Assembly (NCBI RefSeq): GCF_945952055.1
Contig: NZ_CAMFHB010000016.1
Span: forward strand, 1 to 64,000
Origin: an uncultured Alsobacter sp.
GTDB taxonomy: Bacteria; Pseudomonadota; Alphaproteobacteria; Rhizobiales; Beijerinckiaceae
Direction: 5' to 3'
DNA length: 64,000 nt
The notes beneath the pieces are model-generated. The model did not search any database and was not told where the DNA came from. It saw nothing but the letters and a program-made list of their open reading frames with translations. Positions within the stretch are counted from its first letter, which is position 1, and the number at the start of each line of letters is the position of its first letter. Positions 35,448-47,008 of this stretch are shown here, in pieces. The position numbers were made by a program, and so were the translations under genes.

Positions 35448-36302
35448 ATGACCGACGAGACCGACGACGAGGACCTGATCGCCTTGGCCCGGGAATGGCC
35501 CGCCGCCACGGCGTCCTCCGCCCCCGTTTATGTCGACCGTTCGGGGCGCGGCACGCGCCGCGAGCGGGCGCTCGCCTCCGAATGCCCGGTGTCCATCACC
35601 TACAATGGCCTCGCCCATGCGGTGATGATGGCGACGCCCCGCGACGTCGAGGACTTCCTGGTGGGCTTCTCGCTCACCGAGGAGATCGTGCGCAGCGCCG
35701 CAGAGATCGAATCGATCGACGTCCGGGCCCTGGAACTCGGTCTGCTGGGCCAGGTCTGGATCCCTGCGGACCGGCAGAAGGCCATGCTCGAGCACCGCCG
35801 CAATCTCGTGGGCCAGACCAGTTGCGGCATCTGCGGCCTCGTCGAGCTCGAGCAGGCGGTGCGCCGCTACGGTCCCGTGAGCACCGTGCCGCGCGTCGAC
35901 GCCGCGGCCGTCTTCGCGGCCTTCGACGCGCTTCCGGAGAGGCAGGTGCTGAACCGGGAGACGGGCGCGGCGCACGCGGCCGCCTTCGCCGACCGGACTG
36001 GCCGCCTCGTCGCGGTCCGGGAGGACGTGGGCCGGCACACCGCCCTGGACAAGCTCATCGGCCAGCTGGCGCGCGAGTCGATCGATCCCGCGTCGGGCTT
36101 CGTGGCCATGACGAGCCGAATCTCGTTCGAGCTCGTCCAGAAGTGCCTGTCGCGCGGGATCCCCATGCTCGCGGGCATCTCCGTCCCGACCTCGCTGGCC
36201 GTGGGTCTCGCCAGCACGCACGGGCTCAGCCTCGTTGCGCTGGCACGCAGCGACGGCTTCCAGGTGTTCGCCGACCCGCACGGACTCTTCCCGCCGCATT
36301 GA
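35448..36302 (+). CDS. fdhD: Formate dehydrogenase accessory sulfurtransferase FdhD
   Basis: A 284-residue protein with the FdhD hallmarks: [37 protein letters not shown], the cysteine loop SCGICG (about residues 125-130) that carries sulfur from a desulfurase, [13 protein letters not shown], and [16 protein letters not shown]. It sulfurates the molybdenum cofactor of formate dehydrogenase. No formate dehydrogenase subunit is in the window, so its client is elsewhere. The start is the ATG at 35448; a GTG at 35439 is equally open. Confidence 0.92.
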   Translation: MTDETDDEDLIALAREWPAATASSAPVYVDRSGRGTRRERALASECPVSITYNGLAHAVMMATPRDVEDFLVGFSLTEEIVRSAAEIESIDVRALELGLLGQVWIPADRQKAMLEHRRNLVGQTSCGICGLVELEQAVRRYGPVSTVPRVDAAAVFAAFDALPERQVLNRETGAAHAAAFADRTGRLVAVREDVGRHTALDKLIGQLARESIDPASGFVAMTSRISFELVQKCLSRGIPMLAGISVPTSLAVGLASTHGLSLVALARSDGFQVFADPHGLFPPH

Positions 36303-36362
36303 CCGCCCGGCCCATCCCGGCTACCCACGCCGCTCCGGCGAGGCCAGTTCAGGGATGCCCTC

Positions 36363-37748
36363 ATGACCGATCATGCTCACGCAAAGGAGCAGGCGGCCTT
36401 CTGGTCGATCGTTGCCAGTGCCGTCCTGACGCTCGGCAAGCTGGTTGCGGGCCTCCTGTCCGGCTCCCTGGCGCTGATCTCGGAGGCCGGCCACGGCCTG
36501 CTCGACACGGGCGCCACCATCCTCACCTATTTCGCGGTCAAGGCGGCCGACAAGCCGGCCGACGACGAGCACCACTACGGGCACGGCAAGATCGAGGCCG
36601 TGGCGGCCCTGGTCGAGACCGGCCTGCTGATGGTGCTGGCGGTCTACGTCCTGTTCGAGGCGAGCCGCCGGCTGATGGGCGAGCCGGCGCAGGTCGAGGC
36701 GACCCCGCTGGCCTTCGCCGTGCTCGTCGTGTCGATCGTCGTCGACATCTTCCGCTACCGGGCGCTGACGAAGGTGGCCAAGGAGACCAAGAGCGACGCG
36801 CTCGCCGCCGATGCCCTGCATTTCTCCTCCGACCTGGTGTCGTCCAGTCTCGTGCTCATCGGCCTGCTGGCGACCCATTTCGGCTTCAAGCAGGGCGACA
36901 CGGTCGCGGCGATCGGCGTGGCGATTTTCATCGGCATCGCCGGCGTCAGGCTGGGACGCCGCACCATCGACACGCTCGTGGATGCCGCACCCGCCGGCGC
37001 GGCCGAGCGCGTGCGCGCCGCGGTGGAGGCGGTGCCCGGCGTCGTCGTCGTCAAGTCGATCCGGGTCCGCCCGGTGGGCGCACAGGTGTTCTGCGAGGTG
37101 CTGGTCGGCGTGGCCCGGATGCTGCCGCTGGAAAGGGTGATCGCGATCAAGGAGAAGATCGCCGCCGCGGTGGCCGGGGAGATCGAGGGCGCGAGCGTCG
37201 TCGTCACCGCCGACCCCGTGACGCTGGACGACGAAACGGTTCTCGAACGCGTCCTGCTCATCGCCGCGCGCCGGCGGGTCCCCGTCCACCACGTCACCGT
37301 GCAGGATCTCGGCGGTCGGCGCGCCGTCAGCCTCGACATCGAGGTCGACAGCCGCATGAGCCTGGGCGCCGCCCATGGCATCGCCTCCAAGTTCGAGGCC
37401 GCCCTGAAGGAGGAGTTCGGGCCCGACACCGAGGTCGACACGCACATCGAGCCGCTGGTGACCGCCAACCTGGAAGGCCGCGACGTCGACGGCCAGCGCC
37501 TGGAAGGCATCCGCGACAGCCTCGTGCGCCACGCGGCGCAGATCGGCACCATCACCGACGTCCACAGCGTGCGCGTGCGCGAGACCGGCCACGGGTTGGT
37601 GGTCAACTACCACTGCCGGGTCGACCCGGCGCTCACGGTGTCGGTCGTTCACGAACTCGTCGACAGGCTCGAACAGCTCGTGCGCACGGACTGCCCGGAG
37701 ATCCTGCGGATCGTGAGCCACACCGAGCCGGTCAAGGCGATGGTCTGA
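36363..37748 (+). CDS. Cation diffusion facilitator with three cytoplasmic domains
   Basis: A 461-residue metal exporter. Residues 1-205 hold the transmembrane domain, with HxxxD metal sites in helix 2 (His44, Asp48) and helix 5 (His153, Asp157), which suggests Zn2+/Cd2+ rather than Mn2+. A His-rich EHHYGHGK loop lies at 69-76. Instead of one ferredoxin-like C-terminal domain there appear to be three: about 212-284, 293-364 and 382-455. Ordinary members are about 300 residues. The extra domains probably add metal sensing or dimer contacts. Confidence 0.88.
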   Translation: MTDHAHAKEQAAFWSIVASAVLTLGKLVAGLLSGSLALISEAGHGLLDTGATILTYFAVKAADKPADDEHHYGHGKIEAVAALVETGLLMVLAVYVLFEASRRLMGEPAQVEATPLAFAVLVVSIVVDIFRYRALTKVAKETKSDALAADALHFSSDLVSSSLVLIGLLATHFGFKQGDTVAAIGVAIFIGIAGVRLGRRTIDTLVDAAPAGAAERVRAAVEAVPGVVVVKSIRVRPVGAQVFCEVLVGVARMLPLERVIAIKEKIAAAVAGEIEGASVVVTADPVTLDDETVLERVLLIAARRRVPVHHVTVQDLGGRRAVSLDIEVDSRMSLGAAHGIASKFEAALKEEFGPDTEVDTHIEPLVTANLEGRDVDGQRLEGIRDSLVRHAAQIGTITDVHSVRVRETGHGLVVNYHCRVDPALTVSVVHELVDRLEQLVRTDCPEILRIVSHTEPVKAMV

Positions 37749-37810
37749 GTGGGTCGGTCAGGTTTGGACCCCTGCCATCTCTCATGACGGGTGCTTGAGT
37801 CCCTCAGCAC

Positions 37811-37900
37811 GTCCTGCCCGGGCTTGGCCCGGGCATCCACGACTTTGCCGGGGCCGCGCGCAAGGCGTGGATGGCCGGGCCAAGCCCGGCCAAGACGCGG
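37811..37900. repeat. Palindromic repeat family A, complete copy
   Basis: The unit reads GTCCTGCCCGGGCTTGGCCC, then CCACGACTT, GCCGGGGCCG, the partner arm AAGGCGTGG (AAGTCGTGG in other copies), and ATGGCCGGGCCAAGCCCGGC. The two ends each form a local hairpin and the middle arms pair, giving a three-armed fold. It lies between the convergent ends of the CDF and UDP-glucose dehydrogenase genes; the rest of 37749-37991 shows no gene. Confidence 0.8.
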
Positions 37901-37991
37901 AGAGATCGGCGCCAGTGGGAACTGCGCCGCGGCCGCGTGATCGCGACCGAGGTGTAGCGGCCCGCCGAGGATCTATAGCCGCGGACTGCAC

Positions 37992-39299
37992 TCACACCGG
38001 CCGGCCGACACCCACATAGGAGAAGCCGCGCCGCTTCATGTCTTCGGGGCGGTAGATGTTGCGCAGGTCGATCACGATCGGCGTCTTCATCAGGCTGCGC
38101 ACGCGGCCGAGGTCGAGGGCGCGGAAGGCATCCCATTCGGTGACGATGACGAGCGCGTCGGCACCCTCGACGCAGGCATAGGGATTGGGGGCGTAGCCGA
38201 CATCGGTCAGCATCGACTTCGCCGCCTCCATGCCCTCCGGATCGTAGGCGCGGATGATCGCGCCCTGGTCCTGCAGCGCGGTGATGACCGACAGCGAGGG
38301 CGCCTCGCGCATGTCGTCGGTGTTGGGCTTGAACGTCAGCCCGAGCACGGCGATCGTCTTGCCGCGGACGGACCCGCCGCAGGCGGTGACGACCTTGCGC
38401 GCCATGGCCCGCTTGCGCTGGTCGTTGACGGCGACGACCGTCTCCACGATCCGCACGGGGGTGCCGGCATCCTGCGCGGTCTTGGCGAGCGCCTGGGTGT
38501 CCTTGGGGAAGCAGGAGCCGCCGTAGCCGGGGCCCGCGTGCAGGAACTTGGACCCGATGCGGTTGTCGAGCCCGATGCCGCGCGCCACCTCCTGCACGTC
38601 CGCCCCGACAGCCTCGCACAGGTCGGCGATCTCGTTGATGAAGGTGATCTTCACGGCGAGGAAGGCGTTGCCGGCGTACTTGATGAGCTCGGACGTCCGG
38701 CGCGCCGTGAACAGCAGCGGCGGCTGGTTGAGGTAGAGGGGGCGGTAGAGCTCGGCCATCACCTCGCGGGCCCGCGCATCGTCCGTCCCGATGACGATGC
38801 GGTCGGGCCGCTTGAAGTCGGCGATGGCGGCGCCTTCGCGCAGGAACTCGGGGTTCGACACCACGGCATAGTCGCCGTCGGGCCGCGTCTCCCGCAGGAT
38901 CCGCTCGACCTCGTCGCCGGTCCCCACCGGCACGGTCGACTTCGTGACGACGACCAGCGGGCCGGCCGTGGCCTCCGCGATCTCCTTGGCGGCCGCATAG
39001 ACATAGGACAGGTCGGCGTGGCCGTCCCCGCGCCGCGAGGGGGTGCCGACCGCGATGAACGCGGCGTCGGCGCCTTCCAGCCCCTTGGCGAGATCCGTCG
39101 TGAAGGACAGGCGCGCCTCGCGGACGTTGCTCTCCACCAGCGTGTCCAGGCCCGGCTCGTAGATCGGCATCACGCCGCGGCGCAGCGCATCGATCTTGCC
39201 GGCATCCTTGTCGACGCAGGTCACGATGTGCCCGAAATCGGCGAAGCAGGCTCCGGACACGAGGCCGACATAGCCGGATCCGATCATGGCGACACGCAT
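37992..39299 (-). CDS. ugd: UDP-glucose 6-dehydrogenase family protein
   Basis: A 435-residue NAD-dependent four-electron dehydrogenase. It has the N-terminal MIGSGYVGLVSGACFADFGH nucleotide motif, a second Rossmann domain with IAVLGLTFKPNTDDMREAPS, and the catalytic stretch GPGYGGSCFPKDTQAL (about residues 252-267), whose Cys forms the thioester. It makes UDP-glucuronate for exopolysaccharide or lipid sugars. The ATG at 39299 has AAGGAG nine bases upstream; the GTG two codons earlier is too close to that site. Confidence 0.92.
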   Translation of the reverse strand: MRVAMIGSGYVGLVSGACFADFGHIVTCVDKDAGKIDALRRGVMPIYEPGLDTLVESNVREARLSFTTDLAKGLEGADAAFIAVGTPSRRGDGHADLSYVYAAAKEIAEATAGPLVVVTKSTVPVGTGDEVERILRETRPDGDYAVVSNPEFLREGAAIADFKRPDRIVIGTDDARAREVMAELYRPLYLNQPPLLFTARRTSELIKYAGNAFLAVKITFINEIADLCEAVGADVQEVARGIGLDNRIGSKFLHAGPGYGGSCFPKDTQALAKTAQDAGTPVRIVETVVAVNDQRKRAMARKVVTACGGSVRGKTIAVLGLTFKPNTDDMREAPSLSVITALQDQGAIIRAYDPEGMEAAKSMLTDVGYAPNPYACVEGADALVIVTEWDAFRALDLGRVRSLMKTPIVIDLRNIYRPEDMKRRGFSYVGVGRPV

Positions 39300-39446
39300 G
39301 GGCACAGTCTCCTTCAGCCGTTCCGGGTCGTCGGCTTATCCGCCGGGGGACCTTTCGGCAAGCTCGGGCGTCGCCGGCTGGCCATTTCGCGCGACCTCTG
39401 CCAATGTCCGCGCCCTTCGGTCTGACATCGTTGAAGGACAAAAACC

Positions 39447-40445
39447 ATGGACAATCCGGTGATCGTCGAGGTGACGCGCGGCGGCGCCGTGGAGTCCCGC
39501 CATCGGGGCGCCATCGCGGTGGTCGACGAGACCGGCAAGACCGTGTTCTCGCTGGGCGACATCGACCGGGCGATCTTTCCCCGCTCGGCCGTGAAGTCCC
39601 TGCAGGCCCTTCCGCTCGTGGAGAGCGGGGCCGCGGACCGCTACGGCCTCACGCCGGCCGAGCTGGCGCTCGCCTGCTCGTCGCATTCCGGCGAGCCCCT
39701 CCATGCGCAGACCTCCGCCGCCATGCTGGCCAAGGCGGGGCGCGATCCGGGCTGCCTCGAATGCGGCGTGCACTGGCCGATGAACGAGCAGGCCGCCCGC
39801 GGCCTGGCGCGTGACGGGCAGGCGCCGACGGCGCTGCACAACAACTGCTCGGGCAAGCATGCCGGCTTCGTCTGCCTGTCCTGCTCGCAGGGTGTCGATC
39901 CCGCCGGCTATGTCGGCCCCGACCACGCCGTCCAGCGCGCGACCAAGCGGGCCATGGAGGACATGGCCGGCGTGACCTTGTCCGATGCCGCGCGCGGCGT
40001 GGACGGTTGCTCGATCCCGACCTACGCCACACCGATCGTGGCGCTGGCGCGGGCCTTCACAAAGCTGGGAACGGGCATCGGGCTCCCGGGCGACCGCGCC
40101 GCCGCGGCGCGGCGCCTGCGCGAAGCGGTGGCCGCGCACCCCTTCATGGTGGCCGGGACCGGCCGCTTCGACACACGGCTGATGGCTCTTCTCGGCGCTC
40201 GGGTGTTCTCCAAGACGGGCGCGGAGGGGGTGTTCTGCGCCGCCCTGCCGGAGCAGGGCCTCGGCATCGCGCTGAAATGCGACGACGGCCAGGGCCGTGC
40301 CGCCGAGGTGCTGCTGGCCGCCGCGATCCAGCGCTTCCTGCCGCTCGAGGGCGATGCCGCCCGTGGCGTGGCCGAGCTCGCGGGTCCGGTGATGACCAAC
40401 TGGAACGGCATCGAGGTCGGGCGGCTGCGGGCCGTCGGACTCTAG
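39447..40445 (+). CDS. L-asparaginase II-like (AnsA/PF06089 family)
   Basis: A 332-residue enzyme of the rhizobial-type asparaginase family, unrelated in sequence to the common type I/II bacterial enzymes. Recognisable stretches are VTRGGAVESRHRGAIAVVD, FPRSAVKSLQALPLVESGAADRY with the Ser-x-x-Lys pair, the CSSHSGEPLH segment and HNNCSGKHAGFVCLS with the Cys and Lys of the metal/substrate region. It hydrolyses L-asparagine to aspartate and ammonia. AAGGA precedes the ATG. It is a single-gene unit divergent from the ugd-like gene. Confidence 0.9.
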   Translation: MDNPVIVEVTRGGAVESRHRGAIAVVDETGKTVFSLGDIDRAIFPRSAVKSLQALPLVESGAADRYGLTPAELALACSSHSGEPLHAQTSAAMLAKAGRDPGCLECGVHWPMNEQAARGLARDGQAPTALHNNCSGKHAGFVCLSCSQGVDPAGYVGPDHAVQRATKRAMEDMAGVTLSDAARGVDGCSIPTYATPIVALARAFTKLGTGIGLPGDRAAAARRLREAVAAHPFMVAGTGRFDTRLMALLGARVFSKTGAEGVFCAALPEQGLGIALKCDDGQGRAAEVLLAAAIQRFLPLEGDAARGVAELAGPVMTNWNGIEVGRLRAVGL

Positions 40446-40464
40446 CCGCGACGAGCCGGGAGCG

Positions 40465-42777
<2,313 letters not shown>

Positions 42778-42986
42778 GCAGAGCCCCTTTCGGATTCCAT
42801 CCGTCCCCTTCGGAAGACGTGCCGCATCTATCCGAATCAACCTGATCTGAATCCGAGAGCCGACCGTTTGCAAGAGGTTAATGAAGCCTTGCGTCTCAGT
42901 CAGACGTCGATACTACATCTCGTGGTGTGCCTACAAAACCCTACAAGATAACCGTCAAATTGCCGCGCAGCCGACGGTAATTGTTG

Positions 42987-45626
42987 TCAAGCCAGGCACC
43001 GCGTCACGATATCGTAGACGTCGGGCGACAGCGCGGGCGCGGCCGCCACCCGCCGCAGCTGCGCTTCCGCCTGGGCGCGACGCCCGGCCTCCAGGGCCCG
43101 CCAGGTCCGGAAAGAGCCCAGGATGCGGGCCGCCACCTGCGGGTTCGTGGCATCGAGCGCGAGGACCATGTCGGCCACGAAGACATGCCCGGCGCCGTCC
43201 GCCCGATGGAACTGGGACAGGTTGGCCATGGCGAAGGTGCCCACCAGCGCGCGCGTGCGGTTGGGGTTGGTGAGCGAGAAGGCCGGGTGCTGCATCAGCG
43301 CCCGAACCCGGTCGAGCGTCGGCGCCTCCGGAATGCTCGCCTGCAGCGCGAACCACTTGTCGAGGACGAGGGGATCCTCCGCGAACTCGCGGCCGAAGTC
43401 CGCCAGGGCGGACTCCCGGGCCTCGCCGGGCACGTGGGCCAGCACGGCCAGCGCCGCGAAACGGTCCGTCATGTTGTCGGCCGAGCGGAACTGGGCCTGC
43501 GCCAGTGCGGTGCCGCGCGGGGCGTCGCCTTCGGCGAGAAGATCGAGCGCGGCGTTGCGCAGCGCGCGGCGTCCGGCGCTGTCGGCATCCGGGCTGTACG
43601 AGCCCGTGCTCGCCAGGCGCGCGTGAGCCGCGGCGAGCCGGTCGGCCAGGGTGTGGCCGACGAAGGCGCGCAGCGCCTTGCGCGCGCCGACGATCGCGTC
43701 GGGATCGATGTCGGTGCCGATCTCGCGGGCCAGGTCGGCCTCGGACGGAAGGTTCAGGACCTGGGCCACGAAGGCATGGTCCGCGCTGCCGTCCACCAGG
43801 ACTCCGAGCGCCTCGGCGAAACGGGCCGGGAAGTGCGGGGTCTGCCCCGACTGCAGCGCCTTGACCGCGTCCAGCAGCAGCTGCGTCGCGAAGCCCTGGG
43901 CCGCCTGCCAGCGGTTGAACGCGTCGCTGTCGCGCTCCAGCAGCACCAGCATGTCGTCGGCGCTCAGGGCGAAGTCGAGGCGCACCGGGGCCGAGAAGCC
44001 GCGCAGCAGCGACGGCACGGCCCTGTTCGCCACGCCGGTGAAGGTGACGGAGGCCGTCGCGCGGTCGAGGACGAACACGCCGTCCTCCAGCGTCTGGCCG
44101 TCGAGCGTGCGCAAGGGCAGGTCGCCCAGCGCCGGATCGACGAGGCCGAGCTTCACCGGAATGACGACCGGATCCTTGGTCGGCTGGTTCGGCGTCGGCG
44201 GCGTCGTCTGGGCGAAGTCGAGCCGCAGCGTCTCGGACGCCTCGTCGTGATGGGCGTGGACGAGTAGCGTGGGGGTGCCCGCCTGCCGGTACCAGAGGGA
44301 GAAATGGCTGAGGTCGCGCCCGCTCGTCTCCGCAAAGCAGGCCAGGAAGTCCTCGACCGTCGCCGCCGTGCCGTCGCAGCGCTGGAGATAAAGGTCCATG
44401 CCGGCGCGGAAGGCCCGCTCGCCGATCAGGATCTTGAGCATGCGGATGAGCTCCGAGCCCTTCTCGTAGACGGTGGCCGTGTAGAAGTTGTTGATCTCGC
44501 GATAGGCGTTGGGCCGCACCGGGTGGGCGAGCGGGCCGGAATCCTCGGCGAACTGCTGGGCCCGCAGGTTGCGCACCTCCGCGATCCGCTTCACCGGCCG
44601 CGAGCGCATGTCGGCGCTGAACTCGTGGTCGCGGAAGACCGTGAGGCCTTCCTTCAGCGACAGCTGGAACCAGTCGCGGCAGGTGATGCGGTTGCCGGTC
44701 CAGTTGTGGAAGTACTCGTGCGCGACGATGGCCTCGATGTTGGCGTAGTCCGCGTCGGTCGCGGTCTCGGGGCTGGCCAGCACGTATTTGTCGTTGAAGA
44801 CGTTGAGCCCCTTGTTCTCCATCGCGCCCATGTTGAAGTCGGACACGGCGACGATGTTGAAGACGTCCAGGTCGTATTCGCAGCCGAAGGCGTCCTCGTC
44901 CCACTTCATCGAGCGGATCAAAGCGTCCATGGCGTAGCCGGCGCGGTTCTCCTTGCCGGTCTCGACATAGACGCCGAGCTCGACCTGGCGCCCCGACCGC
45001 GTCGTGAAGCGGCTGCCGATCCGCCCGAGCTTTCCGGCCACGAGGGCGAAGAGGTAGCAGGGCTTGGGATGGGGATCATGCCATACGGCGAAGTGCCTGC
45101 CGGCGGGCAGGTCGCCCGCCTCGACCGGATTGCCGTTGCCGAGCAGGACGGGGGCCTCGTCCTTCGGCGCCTCGATCCGGGTCGTGTAGACGGACATGAT
45201 GTCCGGCCGGTCGAGGAAATAGGTGATGCGGCGGAAGCCTTCGGCCTCGCACTGGGTGCACCAGACGCCCGAGGAGCGGTAAAGGCCCATGAGCTTGGTG
45301 TTGGCCTCCGGCTTCAGCCGGGTTTCGAGCGTCAGCGTGAACGGCACCGGCGGCGGGTTGGGAAAGCGCAGGCCCTGCGGCCCGGCCACGTAGGCCGCCT
45401 TGGGCACGGGGATGCCGTCGATCGCCACCGACACGAGCTTGAGCTCGTCACCGTCGAGCGCCAGCAGGCCGCCCGGCTGCCCGGCCGGATTGGGCCTCAG
45501 GGCAAGACTCGCGATCACCTGCGCCTCGCCAGGATAAAGCCTCACGGTGAGGTCCACCGTGTCGATGAGCCAGTCGGATGGGCGATAATCCTCGAGCAGG
45601 ATGACGGGAGCGGTATCGGCAGGCAT
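42987..45626 (-). CDS. pepN: Aminopeptidase N
   Basis: An 879-residue M1-family zinc metallopeptidase, close to the 870 of E. coli PepN. The substrate-anchoring GAMENKGLNVF and the zinc-binding VAHEYFHNWTGNRITCRDWFQLSLKEGLTV (HExxH-18-E variant) are intact at about residues 265-330. It removes N-terminal residues from cytosolic peptides. I chose the ATG at 45626 because it gives the usual N terminus; 14 further codons are open upstream. It is divergent from the small RAM-domain gene. Confidence 0.93.
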   Translation of the reverse strand: MPADTAPVILLEDYRPSDWLIDTVDLTVRLYPGEAQVIASLALRPNPAGQPGGLLALDGDELKLVSVAIDGIPVPKAAYVAGPQGLRFPNPPPVPFTLTLETRLKPEANTKLMGLYRSSGVWCTQCEAEGFRRITYFLDRPDIMSVYTTRIEAPKDEAPVLLGNGNPVEAGDLPAGRHFAVWHDPHPKPCYLFALVAGKLGRIGSRFTTRSGRQVELGVYVETGKENRAGYAMDALIRSMKWDEDAFGCEYDLDVFNIVAVSDFNMGAMENKGLNVFNDKYVLASPETATDADYANIEAIVAHEYFHNWTGNRITCRDWFQLSLKEGLTVFRDHEFSADMRSRPVKRIAEVRNLRAQQFAEDSGPLAHPVRPNAYREINNFYTATVYEKGSELIRMLKILIGERAFRAGMDLYLQRCDGTAATVEDFLACFAETSGRDLSHFSLWYRQAGTPTLLVHAHHDEASETLRLDFAQTTPPTPNQPTKDPVVIPVKLGLVDPALGDLPLRTLDGQTLEDGVFVLDRATASVTFTGVANRAVPSLLRGFSAPVRLDFALSADDMLVLLERDSDAFNRWQAAQGFATQLLLDAVKALQSGQTPHFPARFAEALGVLVDGSADHAFVAQVLNLPSEADLAREIGTDIDPDAIVGARKALRAFVGHTLADRLAAAHARLASTGSYSPDADSAGRRALRNAALDLLAEGDAPRGTALAQAQFRSADNMTDRFAALAVLAHVPGEARESALADFGREFAEDPLVLDKWFALQASIPEAPTLDRVRALMQHPAFSLTNPNRTRALVGTFAMANLSQFHRADGAGHVFVADMVLALDATNPQVAARILGSFRTWRALEAGRRAQAEAQLRRVAAAPALSPDVYDIVTRCLA

Positions 45627-45733
45627 GACGGTTCCGGGTCTGGCGGCAAGAGGGGCGCAATTAAGCACGGCGGCGGTCGACGAGAAACCGCCAACGCTCT
45701 ATGGTCCAGCCGGACCGCAACGGAACGAGCGCG

Positions 45734-45970
45734 ATGCAGACCTTCTTCGTCGAGATCAAGTGCAAGCTGGGCAAGACCTACGAGGTGGCGAGCCGCCTCG
45801 CGGACGCCGAGATCGCGTCGGAGATCTATTCCACGGCGGGCACCTTCGACATCCTCGCCAAGTTCCACGTCGACGACGACGTCGACATCGGCCACTTCGT
45901 CGGCTCCAAGGTCCAGACGATCCCCGAGATCCAGGACACCCACACGATCATCACGTTCAAGGCGTTCTGA
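45734..45970 (+). CDS. Stand-alone Lrp/AsnC ligand-binding (RAM) domain protein
   Basis: A 78-residue protein consisting only of the RAM fold of Lrp/AsnC regulators: FFVEIKCKLGKTYEVASRLAD, then IASEIYSTAGTFDILAKFHVDDDVDIGHFV and a closing TIPEIQDTHTIITFKAF strand. It has no DNA-binding domain. Proteins of this kind assemble into octamers or decamers and bind amino acids. They may cap or modulate a full-length Lrp, though none is in the window. Confidence 0.85.
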   Translation: MQTFFVEIKCKLGKTYEVASRLADAEIASEIYSTAGTFDILAKFHVDDDVDIGHFVGSKVQTIPEIQDTHTIITFKAF

Positions 45971-46017
45971 GGCTTCGTTCGGTCAAGGCAACGTCCAGGC
46001 TGCGCCCACTTCTCAGT

Positions 46018-46108
46018 CGTCCTGCCCGGGCTTGGCCCGGGCACCCACGACTTTGCCGGGGCCGTCCCTCAGTCGTGGATGGCCGGGCCAAGCCCGGCCA
46101 GGACGCGC
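46018..46108. repeat. Palindromic repeat family A, complete copy
   Basis: An intact copy: CGTCCTGCCCGGGCTTGGCC, CCACGACTT, GCCGGGGCCG, AGTCGTGG, GGCCGGGCCAAGCCCGGCC and a GGACGCG end. It lies between the RAM-domain gene and the end of the sugar ABC operon, a convergent junction. Confidence 0.8.
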
Positions 46109-46151
46109 GGAGGGCGAGGCGCAAGTCGTGGGCAGACGATCCCTCAGCCTC

Positions 46152-46994
46152 TCACCCCTTCATCCCGCCGCTCGTCAGGCCACCGACCACCCGGTCCTGG
46201 AACACGGCGATCAGGATCGACACCGGCACGATGGCCACGATCAGGGCGGCCGAGATGATCGGCCAGGGGAAGGCGAATTCGCCCTGGTAGAGGGTGATGC
46301 CGACGGGAAGCGTCCGCTTCACCACGCGCGAGGACAGGGTGAGCGCCAGCAGGAACTCGTCCCAGCAGTTGACGAAGGCGAGGATCGCGGCGGTGAACAC
46401 GCCGGGGGCCGTCAGCGGGATGACGACGTGCCAGAGCGCGCCGACCCGCGTGCAGCCGTCGATCATGGCGGCGTTCTCGAGGTCGTTGGGGATGTCCTGG
46501 AAGAAGGACACCAGCACCATGGTGCACACCGGCATCGACAGCACGGCATAGGGCAGGATCAGCGCCGGCCAGGTGTTGAGGAGTTCCAGCGACCGCATGG
46601 TCTGGAACAGCGGCACCACCAGCGAGATCAGCGGGAACATCGCGATCGCCAGCAGCACCGACAGGATCAGGCCGGGGGCCGGCAGGCGCAGGCGCACCAG
46701 GGCGTAGGCGGCCAGCGCCGAGACCGTGATGCACAACGCCGTCGACAGCACCGCCACCGCGAAGCTGTTCCACAGGAAGAGGTGGATCGGCTGGTCGGTG
46801 AACACGCGGACATAGTTCTGCAGCGTCGGCGCCGCCGGCAGGATGGTGATCGGCAGGCGCATCAGCTCGGTCTCGGTCTTCACCGAGGTGAGCAGGATCC
46901 ACAGCACCGGCAGGAAGCCGTTGGCGGCCACGATGAGCGCGGCGAGCCAGATCATCTTGCGCTTGTTGGGGAAGCGGGGCAGGGCCATGGCCAT
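46152..46994 (-). CDS. ABC sugar permease (MalG type)
   Basis: A 280-residue inner-membrane permease with six helices. It carries the EAA loop DLENAAMIDGCTRVGALWHVVIPLT (about residues 170-194) and the family C terminus DRVVGGLTSGGMKG. It is the last gene of the leftward importer operon. AGGAGA precedes the ATG at 46994, and 14 bases separate it from the other permease. The importer is paired by position and regulation with the kinase-aldolase-isomerase-glycosidase operon, so it probably takes up a glycoside or sulfosugar. Confidence 0.92.
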   Translation of the reverse strand: MAMALPRFPNKRKMIWLAALIVAANGFLPVLWILLTSVKTETELMRLPITILPAAPTLQNYVRVFTDQPIHLFLWNSFAVAVLSTALCITVSALAAYALVRLRLPAPGLILSVLLAIAMFPLISLVVPLFQTMRSLELLNTWPALILPYAVLSMPVCTMVLVSFFQDIPNDLENAAMIDGCTRVGALWHVVIPLTAPGVFTAAILAFVNCWDEFLLALTLSSRVVKRTLPVGITLYQGEFAFPWPIISAALIVAIVPVSILIAVFQDRVVGGLTSGGMKG

Positions 46995-47008
46995 GATGAC
47001 GTCTCCTG

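Noticed and set aside
35448-36302. A formate dehydrogenase operon around fdhD
   Set aside because: No catalytic or electron-transfer subunit is present on either side.
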